Source of the DNA: Ahrensia sp.
Lineage (GTDB): Bacteria; Pseudomonadota; Alphaproteobacteria; Rhizobiales; Rhizobiaceae
Length of the DNA stretch: 14,210 nt
Direction of reading: 5' to 3'
Assembly (NCBI GenBank): GCA_003233475.1
Contig: QILU01000149.1
Location: forward strand, 1-14,210
The position numbers and the translations under genes were made by a program. Below, piece after piece: positions 1 through 7,007 of the stretch. The notes beneath the pieces are model-generated. The model was not told the DNA's origin. It saw only the letters and a program-made list of their open reading frames with translations, and did no database searches. The stretch's first letter is position 1, and each line of letters begins with the position of its first letter.

Positions 1-388
1 TGGCCCAACCGGCGACCAGACGGGTGAGAATAAGATGGCGTTCCAGGGAACCCATGGTGGGTTGTAAATGGAGTTCCCCCGCAGTTTCAAAAAACAGATT
101 GTCCTCGTCCCCATCCCCCAGTGCTTTTATCCGGGGCAGCAAGGCCACATCACTTTCAAGCCGTGACGTAAACTCACTGGCCAGCGCGCGTGCAGCACGG
201 CGGGTAGGAACCCAGATTGTAACGGATGAAAGCGCTAGAGGGTCATACCCCTTCGGATCGATTGCAGGCCCAAACCCCTCAATCAGTTTTCCATTCAGCA
301 GGGCATCGACAAGGGTGGGCAAATAGGGTGCGCCGGGGGGGATGGAAACCACATGGGGATCATTTTTCCTGATGGAGCGGGGCTTCAT
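1..388 (-). CDS. addB: AddB, alphaproteobacterial-type double-strand break repair protein (N-terminal part, cut by window edge)
   Basis: Only the first 129 codons are inside the window; the gene runs off its left end. The visible protein begins MKPRSIRKNDPHVVSIPPGA, continues with YLPTLVDALL, and then has VTIWVPTRRAARAL at about residues 53-66, followed by LLPRIKALGDGDED. From memory, this order (IPPGAPFLPTL, then VPTRRAARAL, then LPxIxPLG) is the start of alphaproteobacterial AddB, the nuclease/helicase-like partner of AddA. AddAB resects double-strand breaks and loads RecA, in the role RecBCD has in enterobacteria. The ATG overlaps the murU stop as ATGA, so translation is probably coupled to murU. 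An addA gene would be expected beyond the edge. Identification rests on the N-terminus alone because the nuclease domain and iron-sulfur cysteines are outside the window. Confidence 0.85.
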   Translation of the reverse strand, partial: MKPRSIRKNDPHVVSIPPGAPYLPTLVDALLNGKLIEGFGPAIDPKGYDPLALSSVTIWVPTRRAARALASEFTSRLESDVALLPRIKALGDGDEDNLFFETAGELHLQPTMGSLERHLILTRLVAGWA

Positions 389-1164
389 GGTGTCGCTTTG
401 AGAAAATCATTAATGGCCGCTTCCGCTTCACCAATGGCCGCAGGCGTTCCCACATGCAGCCACAATCCGTCCAACATCACGCCAAACAACCTGTGGTTTG
501 CGATGGCTTCATCAAACAGCACATTAAGAGAAAATTTCGCCTCCGAAACAGCGTGGAAATTCTCGGCTTTTGCGATGATTGCGCCGGCATAAATCGCCGG
601 CGCCGTTTTTGCTTCTCCACGGCGGGTCAGGCGGCCATCGCTATCAATAAAAAAATCCCCCGGCCCCTCAAACCCAACGGCCTTGTCTTTTGCAGAAACC
701 AGCAAAAGCATGTCCATTTCATCATCGTCCCAAAATTCGGCCATGGCCTTGAGATTGGGAACCGGGCCGTCAACCCAGAATGAATCGGCGTTCAAAATAA
801 TAAACGGGCCGGGCTCAAATGATTTTACCGCCTGCTTTACCCCGCCGCCTGAATCGAGCAATTCCTTGCGCTCGTCGGAGAATTCAACTTGCGGAAATTT
901 GCGCGGCTTTACATGGGCTTCAATTTGCCCGGCAAGATAATGCACGTTGACGCTAACCCGATTTACGTTTTGCGTGGCCAGGGCATCGAGCGCATGATCA
1001 AGCAGGGTTTTGCCGCTTACTTTCACCAAAGGTTTTGGAATGGTGTTGGTGATTGGTTGCATACGGATTCCCAATCCGGCGGCCAGAACCATGGCGTTTT
1101 TAATTTTTGCTTTATTGCCCATACCTGCTTTGAGTCCTGCCAGAAAATTGGTCGGCAGAATCAC
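385..1164 (-). CDS. murU: Nucleotidyltransferase, probable N-acetylmuramate-1-phosphate uridylyltransferase (MurU-like)
   Basis: This is a sugar-phosphate nucleotidyltransferase of the GT-A fold. With the GTG start, the signature AMVLAAGLGIRMQPIT lies at about residues 24-39, PKPLV at 43-47 (uridylyl-binding Lys), DSGGGVKQA at 104-112, and the metal-binding FIILNADSFW at about 121-130. MurU makes UDP-MurNAc from MurNAc-1-phosphate in cytoplasmic cell-wall recycling, bypassing early (fosfomycin-sensitive) steps. The MurU assignment rests on family resemblance and on the adjacent AmgK-like kinase, which would supply its substrate; another NDP-sugar product is possible. The GTG at 1164 overlaps the preceding stop as GTGA, matching the packed layout. 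An ATG at 1122 (245 aa) leaves less leader before the signature and is a real alternative; neither start has a good Shine-Dalgarno. Confidence 0.85.
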   Translation of the reverse strand: MILPTNFLAGLKAGMGNKAKIKNAMVLAAGLGIRMQPITNTIPKPLVKVSGKTLLDHALDALATQNVNRVSVNVHYLAGQIEAHVKPRKFPQVEFSDERKELLDSGGGVKQAVKSFEPGPFIILNADSFWVDGPVPNLKAMAEFWDDDEMDMLLLVSAKDKAVGFEGPGDFFIDSDGRLTRRGEAKTAPAIYAGAIIAKAENFHAVSEAKFSLNVLFDEAIANHRLFGVMLDGLWLHVGTPAAIGEAEAAINDFLKATP

Positions 1165-2669
1165 TCAGCCGTGTTGTTGGAAATAACACTTTCCACCCAG
1201 GCGCGATAATCTGCAAGCGCCGGATGGGCCAATGATCTGGCAAAATAAGCCTCCATGTGGGGAAGATGGCCCAAATAGATGTGTTTTTTATCCCGAACCG
1301 AAAGGCGCACAAATATCCCCAAAACTTTGCTGGCCCTTTGGGCGGCCATTATTGCATAGGCTTTGCGAAAGGACGGTTCATCCAGGGATGTTCTTAAAGC
1401 GCAATAGTGATCCACCAGTTTTGCTTCCAACCCGGCACTAAGGCCCACCCGCGCATCCTGAGCAATGGAAGCCACATCATAGGCGGAAGGCCCGATCAAG
1501 GCATCTTGAAAATCAATCAAACCGGTGCGGGCCACCCCGGTGGCATTTTCATTCCAGATAATATTTGGTGAATGGAAATCACGCAGCACCAGCGTTTTTT
1601 CCGCATCTTCAAGCTGGCCAATCAGAGCGCTCCATATTTGCTGAAACTCCGATCTGGCCTTTTCGCCCAGGGGTGAACCAATTTTATGGGGCGCGTAATA
1701 ATCGGACAGCAGTTCAACCTCGATCATCATCGCATCACGATCAAAAGACGGGATGGTGTGAATTGAACCATCAGGAAGCGGGCACTTGGGATTCCATTTT
1801 TTTTCGTGCAGTATGGCGAGGGTTTCCATGCACGCCAGATAGCGCGCTTCCTGCGGCTCTCCATCCCTGGTTAAAATTGTATCCCTTCCCAGATCTTCGA
1901 TCAGCAAGAAACCCTGCGCCAAATCCTGCGCAAATATGTGGGGGGTATGCAGACCCTGTTTTTCCAACGCAAGCGCCACCCCAACAAAAGGGCGAACATC
2001 TTCCGCCAGTTTGGCAATCTGGCTATAGGGTTTTCCATTGCGAACCGGCTGACCATCGGGCATGGCCGGGGAGTTCATCAGGACAAGGTTATTCTCATTC
2101 CCATCGAATTGAATTACCTCATAAGAGCGGGTGGAAGCATCCCCGATAAGATGCCGCCGTGCGCTGTTTTGATGGCCGTTTTGATTGAGGAAACTGCGGA
2201 TCGCCATGCTGCGCTTTACCCGCAAAAGGGCTTCATCTTCACCCTTGATTTCAAACAACCGTTCATCGTCAGTCAGACCTTGTTGAATGGAAATACTCAT
2301 TGTTGGCGCGGGCAAATCGTCCTTTGCTTTTTCGGGCCATTCAATCATCCCTACGCCATTGTTGAGCGCTTCCTCCAATCCCAGTTCTTCCAGCTCTGAA
2401 CCGTCTTCCAACCGGTATAAATCCATGTGCGCAAGGCTGCCGAAGGGCAGATTGTCATATGTTTGAACAAGGGTGAATGTAGGACTTGGCACTTCCAGAT
2501 AAGGCTTATCGGCAGCAGCCCGTATCAATGCACGAGCCAATGTGGTTTTGCCTGCGCCCAATTCCCCGCTCAGTATCACAAGGTCCCCAGGGCGTAGGGC
2601 AAGCGCCAAAGTTTCCGCCAATTGAAAAGTATCGGCTTCATTCGAACAGATAAAATTTACGGGTTCCAC
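1161..2669 (-). CDS. tsaE-amgK: Fused TsaE (tRNA t6A ATPase) and aminoglycoside-phosphotransferase-like kinase (AmgK-like)
   Basis: This is a two-domain protein of 502 residues. Residues 1 to about 150 are TsaE, the ATPase of the t6A37 tRNA modification complex with TsaB and TsaD. It shows Walker A GELGAGKT at 35-42, PSPTFTLVQTY at 61-71, HMDLYRL at 81-87 and IEWPEK at 109-114. Residues from about 165 are an APH-fold kinase with catalytic loop VLRDFHSPNIIW (361-372) and metal-binding LIDFQDALIGPSAYDVA (384-400). In AmgK this domain phosphorylates MurNAc/GlcNAc at the anomeric position, and the MurU-like gene directly downstream fits that. Single-domain TsaE is about 150 aa, so the extra length is the kinase; such fusions are known in Rhizobiales. 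The start is GTG, 12 nt after the divL stop, with AGGA overlapping that stop about 10 nt upstream. The exact sugar substrate is inferred. Confidence 0.9.
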   Translation of the reverse strand: MEPVNFICSNEADTFQLAETLALALRPGDLVILSGELGAGKTTLARALIRAAADKPYLEVPSPTFTLVQTYDNLPFGSLAHMDLYRLEDGSELEELGLEEALNNGVGMIEWPEKAKDDLPAPTMSISIQQGLTDDERLFEIKGEDEALLRVKRSMAIRSFLNQNGHQNSARRHLIGDASTRSYEVIQFDGNENNLVLMNSPAMPDGQPVRNGKPYSQIAKLAEDVRPFVGVALALEKQGLHTPHIFAQDLAQGFLLIEDLGRDTILTRDGEPQEARYLACMETLAILHEKKWNPKCPLPDGSIHTIPSFDRDAMMIEVELLSDYYAPHKIGSPLGEKARSEFQQIWSALIGQLEDAEKTLVLRDFHSPNIIWNENATGVARTGLIDFQDALIGPSAYDVASIAQDARVGLSAGLEAKLVDHYCALRTSLDEPSFRKAYAIMAAQRASKVLGIFVRLSVRDKKHIYLGHLPHMEAYFARSLAHPALADYRAWVESVISNNTAE

Positions 2670-2681
2670 GCGCGAAAAATC

Positions 2682-5171
2682 CTATTGGGCGGCGTGGGCG
2701 GCGGGGGACATTTCGGCTTTTGGCAGTTTTGGGAAACGGCAGACAAAACTTGTGCCAATTTTTGCACTACCATCCACTTCAATTGTACCGCCATGAAGCT
2801 CCACCAATGAACGGGCAATGGAAAGGCCAAGGCCGGCTCCTCTGCGACCACCGCTGTGGGGCACACGGTTAAAACGTTCAAAGATTGTATCTCTTTGATC
2901 TTCTGGAATGCCCGGCCCACGATCAATGACACTCAGGCATATGAAGTTGTCCTCAACCCGGCTTTCAAGAGTTATCACGCTGTCTTCGGGAGAAAATCCG
3001 AGCGCATTGCTGAGTAGATTATGCAGCACCTGCTCAACACGATCGGCGTCTGCGATGAACTTACCTGCACCACCCAGTTGTTTGATGTTCAGCTTTACAT
3101 TCTTGGCTTCCAGATGGGCGCTCATGCTCGCGGCTGCGGTTCGCATAACGTCACGCACATCAATCTGCTGCAAATCAAGTTCCATTATGCCCGCATCCAC
3201 GGTGGCAAGATCAAGCAGGTTATCAACCAGGGCGTGAAGCACATTCGAGGAACTGGTTATATGGCCGATATATTCGGCCTGCTTTTTGTTTAATGGCCCA
3301 AAGGATTTTTGCTCAAGCACTTCGGCAAAACCCTTGATGCTGGTGAGGGGAGCACGGAATTCATAGGAAACATGCTCAATAAATGCATTTTTCAAACGCT
3401 CCGCAGCTTCAAGGGCTTCGTTGCGTTCGTTCAACGTATCTTCCAGTTTTACATTCGCAGAGACATCGGCAAAACTCACCAGGGTTTGCCCGTTGGGCAG
3501 GGGCACCAGCGCATAATCCAACACCGCACCATTTTGCAAAGTCAACCGATCACTGGTGGTGTTTCGCTTGTCTGATACCCCGGTAATTGTGAGTTTTATA
3601 GAATCCCAGATTCCAGGGTCTTCCATATATTTGTGGCACTGTTCGGCGATGGATGAAATGGCGGTTCCAGCGGCGACCTGCTCATCTTCCAATTTCCACA
3701 ACGCCTGAAAAGAGGGGTTGGAAAGTTTCAGGGTGCCATCGGGGGCAAACACCGCAATGGCTTCGCTTAAATGATCCAGGGTTTCCCCCTGCACCTGAGT
3801 CAAAGTGATATAGCGGCTTTCCATTTCCAGCTGCTCGGTGATATTTTCAAACACCCAGGTCACTCCGCCCTGTTTATGGGGGTTGGAAATCACCCGCAAT
3901 GTCCGGTTATCCGGCAAATGCCACCAGTGTTCCTGGGGCTGGGTTTCTTCATAAATTTGAAGCAGGTCATCACGCCATTTTACCCAATCGGGCTGTTCGG
4001 CAATCTTGCCGGCTTCACGCATGGCATCAAACAAACGGCCATTGTCTGGTTTACTATCGAGCAGTTTAGCATCGAGCTGCCACAGGCTTTCAAACGCCTG
4101 ATTGTAAAAAATCAAATGCTTTTTCCCGTCAAATATTGCCACGGCGGTGGCCAATTGATTCATGGTTTGGGTGTGACTTTCTATGGTTCGACGTAAATTG
4201 GCCTGTACCTCTTCCACTTCACTCATATCCACGGCCAACCCGGCAGAACCGCCCTCATAGGAAATTTCACTGATATCCATCATCCGCCGATCGCCACTTA
4301 TGGTGGCGGGCAGGCGTTCCCGGAAATGGCTAGTGGGATTGTTCTTCCGTGCTTCGCTGTGCACTTTGGCAATCTGTTGGCGCTCGCTGGCGTCCAGCAA
4401 ATGGATGTTGTTCTCACTCACCTGTTCCAAACTCCCCCCTTCCACAGCCCCCACATAAGCGGAATTGGCCCAGCCGAGATTTCCATCCGCATCCCGCATC
4501 CAGACCGGAAAGGAAATGACCTCAAGCAGGGATTTCATCGTATCGGTGGTTTGCAGCAGTTTTGTGTACTCAATTTCCAGTTCGGCAAGTGCTGCGCGCT
4601 CACCTGACAGACTGATAAAACGCACAAATGCATGGGTTCCCGATGCCCGGCCCTGAACTTCAATCATGCGGCCGGTTTTGGTCTCAACGGTCAAATCAAA
4701 CCCTTCAGCCTGCTCCAGCAACCGCTCCACCGAAGCTTCGAAAGATTGCGCCGAATGGGGTGTCATCCAAATGCCAAAACCAATAAATTTTGCCGGGTTC
4801 TCCGGGGCGCCGGTATTGTTCGGCAGGGTTCCGCGGCAAACCGGAGAGGCATTCGGCCCCTCCCAAATAACAACTCTTTGGTCCGGCACATCAAGCAGTG
4901 CTTCGGCCTTATCATAGCGGGCTTTCAGATCGGCAAATTCCAACGCCATAGAGCGGTTGTTATCGTCGAGCTGACGGCGTTCCCGAATGAGCCAGGTCGC
5001 CGACCACATGGCGAAAGCAAATGCACCCACAAAAATAATCAGCATGACAACATTGTTGTCAAAATTCTGATCAGACATTAAATCAAAAAACGAATTTTCG
5101 GCTGCAATTGCAGTGGTGGAAATGCACATTGAAAAAATGCTGATCGCTAAAAATTCTGCGCCTCTCCCCAT
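2682..5171 (-). CDS. divL: DivL-type cell-cycle sensor kinase with Tyr replacing the phosphoacceptor His
   Basis: The protein has 829 residues: a hydrophobic N-terminus (about 6-23), a membrane helix at about 40-62, a short coiled region, PAS-like modules at about 88-195, 210-320, 335-445 and 465-575, then dimerisation and ATPase domains. The H-box reads FIEHVSYEFRAPLTSIKGF, with Tyr603 where kinases have His (usual form VSHELRTPL). The ATPase domain looks intact: HNLLSNA 717-723, DRGPGIPE 750-757, FERF 764-767, GAGLGLSI 778-785. Tyr at this position is the hallmark of Caulobacter DivL, an essential protein that controls CckA, and through it ChpT and CtrA, in response to DivK. That function is known from relatives and inferred here. 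ATG at 5171 has AGGA 8 nt upstream. A PdhS/PleC-like kinase is unlikely because those keep the His. Confidence 0.88.
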   Translation of the reverse strand: MGRGAEFLAISIFSMCISTTAIAAENSFFDLMSDQNFDNNVVMLIIFVGAFAFAMWSATWLIRERRQLDDNNRSMALEFADLKARYDKAEALLDVPDQRVVIWEGPNASPVCRGTLPNNTGAPENPAKFIGFGIWMTPHSAQSFEASVERLLEQAEGFDLTVETKTGRMIEVQGRASGTHAFVRFISLSGERAALAELEIEYTKLLQTTDTMKSLLEVISFPVWMRDADGNLGWANSAYVGAVEGGSLEQVSENNIHLLDASERQQIAKVHSEARKNNPTSHFRERLPATISGDRRMMDISEISYEGGSAGLAVDMSEVEEVQANLRRTIESHTQTMNQLATAVAIFDGKKHLIFYNQAFESLWQLDAKLLDSKPDNGRLFDAMREAGKIAEQPDWVKWRDDLLQIYEETQPQEHWWHLPDNRTLRVISNPHKQGGVTWVFENITEQLEMESRYITLTQVQGETLDHLSEAIAVFAPDGTLKLSNPSFQALWKLEDEQVAAGTAISSIAEQCHKYMEDPGIWDSIKLTITGVSDKRNTTSDRLTLQNGAVLDYALVPLPNGQTLVSFADVSANVKLEDTLNERNEALEAAERLKNAFIEHVSYEFRAPLTSIKGFAEVLEQKSFGPLNKKQAEYIGHITSSSNVLHALVDNLLDLATVDAGIMELDLQQIDVRDVMRTAAASMSAHLEAKNVKLNIKQLGGAGKFIADADRVEQVLHNLLSNALGFSPEDSVITLESRVEDNFICLSVIDRGPGIPEDQRDTIFERFNRVPHSGGRRGAGLGLSIARSLVELHGGTIEVDGSAKIGTSFVCRFPKLPKAEMSPAAHAAQ

Positions 5172-5249
5172 TACATCTTTCCTATTTAAGCCCGAACACT
5201 GCGGAATTGGACCAGAATTGCTGTTTGCCCTGCGATTTTGCCGATCGCT

Positions 5250-5279
5250 GATTCGCCCTAATTTAGCCCAGCGGGAGTC
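5250..5279. promoter_or_regulatory. Two GANTC (CcrM-type methylation) sites upstream of divL
   Basis: GATTC lies at 5250-5254 and GAGTC at 5275-5279, 79 and 104 nt upstream of the divL ATG. In alphaproteobacteria GANTC is the CcrM methylation site, and in promoters it can recruit GcrA. I see the motifs; their use is inferred. About one GANTC is expected by chance in a spacer of this size, so two is only mildly suggestive. Confidence 0.35.
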
Positions 5280-5294
5280 CCGGCGCGAGGGGCG

Positions 5295-5336
5295 AATAAT
5301 AAAAACGATCGCATGCCATTTCAGACATGCGACCGT
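5295..5336 (-). terminator. Rho-independent terminator after ahcY
   Basis: On the minus strand an 11-bp stem, ACGGTCGCATG / CATGCGATCGT (all paired, one G-U), encloses a 10-nt loop and is followed by TTTTTATTATT. The stem arms are at 5326-5336 and 5305-5315. It begins 58 nt past the ahcY stop and ends 123 nt before the divL ATG, so it should end the ahcY transcript and separate it from divL. Confidence 0.85.
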
Positions 5337-5352
5337 TGTAATTTTTGAAGGG

Positions 5353-5367
5353 TTAACGAGTGGTTAA
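5353..5367 (-). promoter_or_regulatory. Candidate CtrA-binding box (TTAA-N7-TTAAC) upstream of divL
   Basis: The minus strand reads TTAACCACTCGTTAAC (the final C at 5352), a full match to the alphaproteobacterial CtrA consensus TTAA-N7-TTAAC. It lies in the ahcY-divL spacer, 182 nt upstream of the divL ATG and just before the ahcY terminator stem. If it overlaps a -35 element, transcription towards divL would begin near or inside the terminator hairpin. A chance match somewhere in 14 kb is possible (on the order of 10 percent); its position upstream of a CtrA-pathway gene is what makes it notable. Confidence 0.45.
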
Positions 5368-5394
5368 TTTTACCCCCGTCAGGGGCCAAATAGC

Positions 5395-6792
5395 CTAATA
5401 ACGGTAATGTTCCGGTTTATACGGTCCCTGTTCAGGAACGCCGATATAATCAGCCTGATCTTTGGTCAACTGGGTCAGTTTCACCCCGATTTTTTCCAAA
5501 TGAAGGCGGGCCACTTTTTCATCCAGGTGTTTGGGAAGAATATAAACCTCGTTCTTATATTCATCGCCCTTCGTCCATAACTCGATTTGAGCCAATACCT
5601 GATTGGTAAATGAAGCGGACATTACAAAAGACGGATGGCCGGTGGCGTTACCAAGATTCAACAAGCGTCCTTGAGAAAGCAAGATCATACGGTTACCAGA
5701 CGGCATTTCATACATATCCACCTGGTCTTTGATGTTGGTATGTTTCAGGTTAGCCAGGGCTGCCACTTGAATTTCATTGTCGAAGTGGCCGATATTGCCG
5801 ACAATCGCCATATCTTTCATTTGGCGCATGTGCTCAATGCGGATAATATCTTTGTTACCGGTGGTGGTGACAAAAATATCGGCGTCTTTTACCGCATCTT
5901 CCAGGGTGGTGACTTCAAACCCGTCCATCGCCGCCTGAAGCGCGCAAATGGGGTCGATTTCAGTAACCTTCACCCGTGCACCTGCCCCCTGAAGCGAAGC
6001 GGCAGACCCTTTGCCCACATCACCATAACCGCACACAACAGCGGTTTTGCCGGCCATCATGGTGTCGGTGGCGCGGCGGATACCATCCACAAGGGATTCC
6101 TTACAACCGTATTTGTTGTCGAATTTGGATTTTGTTACGCTGTCGTTGACGTTGATTGCCGGGAAGGGCAGTTTGCCCTCTTCCATCAATTGATAGAGGC
6201 GATGAACACCGGTGGTGGTTTCTTCTGAAACGCCTTTAATGGCTTCACGCTGTTTGACAAACCAACCGGGGCTGGAAGCCATGCGCTTTTTGATTTGCGC
6301 GTAGATGGCTTTTTCTTCTTCAGATTGCGGGTTTTCCAACAACTCTGTTTCACCCTCTTCAGCCCGCGCACCCAGCAGGACATAAAGGGTTGCGTCACCA
6401 CCATCGTCGAGAATCAGATTGCAGGTGCCTTCTTCAAACAAGAAGATGCGGTCCTGGTAATCCCAATGGTCTTCCAGGGATTGGCCCTTGATCGCGAACA
6501 CAGGGGTTCCGCCCGCCGCAATGGCCGCTGCTGCGTGGTCCTGGGTTGAATAGATATTGCAAGAAGCCCAACGCACTTCAGCACCAAGGGCGTTCAATGT
6601 TTCAATCAACACCGCTGTTTGAATGGTCATATGCAGGGAACCTGCAATACGGGCACCCTTGAGAGGTTTGGAATCCCCAAACTCTTCACGCAGAGACATC
6701 AAACCCGGCATTTCTGTTTCAGCGATATCCAGTTCCTTGCGGCCATAATCAGCAAGGGAAATGTCTTTGACGATGTAATCGTTCTCAGCCAT
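5395..6792 (-). CDS. ahcY: S-adenosylhomocysteine hydrolase (adenosylhomocysteinase)
   Basis: This cytoplasmic NAD-dependent enzyme splits S-adenosylhomocysteine into adenosine and homocysteine. It clears the product that inhibits methyltransferases and feeds the activated methyl cycle. The 465 residues are full length for the bacterial form. Visible motifs are [15 protein letters not shown] (52-66), [16 protein letters not shown] (75-90) with the substrate Asp, [13 protein letters not shown] (214-226) with the catalytic Lys/Asp pair, the Rossmann loop GYGDVGKG (255-262), GNIGHFDNE (332-340) and the conserved tail KPEHYRY. ATG at 6792 has AAAGGA about 10 nt upstream. A strong terminator follows. 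About 215 bp separate it from yidC, so it may have its own promoter, but I see no convincing one and no recognisable SAH riboswitch. Confidence 0.98.
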   Translation of the reverse strand: MAENDYIVKDISLADYGRKELDIAETEMPGLMSLREEFGDSKPLKGARIAGSLHMTIQTAVLIETLNALGAEVRWASCNIYSTQDHAAAAIAAGGTPVFAIKGQSLEDHWDYQDRIFLFEEGTCNLILDDGGDATLYVLLGARAEEGETELLENPQSEEEKAIYAQIKKRMASSPGWFVKQREAIKGVSEETTTGVHRLYQLMEEGKLPFPAINVNDSVTKSKFDNKYGCKESLVDGIRRATDTMMAGKTAVVCGYGDVGKGSAASLQGAGARVKVTEIDPICALQAAMDGFEVTTLEDAVKDADIFVTTTGNKDIIRIEHMRQMKDMAIVGNIGHFDNEIQVAALANLKHTNIKDQVDMYEMPSGNRMILLSQGRLLNLGNATGHPSFVMSASFTNQVLAQIELWTKGDEYKNEVYILPKHLDEKVARLHLEKIGVKLTQLTKDQADYIGVPEQGPYKPEHYRY

Positions 6793-6808
6793 GGGGGGCT
6801 ATTCCTTT

Positions 6809-6837
6809 AATTTGGGAAGTTGGCAATTTGGGAAGTT
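6809..6837. repeat. Tandem 13-bp direct repeat in the ahcY leader
   Basis: AATTTGGGAAGTT occurs at 6809-6821 and again at 6825-6837, a 16-bp period with GGC between the copies. It sits 17-45 nt upstream of the ahcY ATG. Near-perfect spacing suggests either a recent duplication or a paired binding site; nothing more can be said from the sequence. Confidence 0.6.
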
Positions 6838-7007
6838 TGCAATCGTTTGCCCGATTTTACAAAAGGCAATTCTGGCGGCGGTGTAGCAGGGAATATTTGC
6901 CTGCGCAAGACATATAAAGAATTGTTTATGTCGCCAGATTTAGTGGCCATACAACGAATTCCTGCCAAAGTTTGAGCAAAATAATCAGCTTTCAACGAAA
7001 AAATTGC

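Noticed and set aside
1565..2149. A 194-codon plus-strand open frame
   Set aside because: It is antisense to the tsaE-amgK fusion and its translation is Pro/Ser/Trp-rich noise.
6793..7007. Possible SAH/SAM riboswitch ahead of ahcY
   Set aside because: I looked for a conserved junction and GC-rich core and saw only the tandem repeat and a weak GACATA / TATGTC inverted repeat (about 6906-6930).
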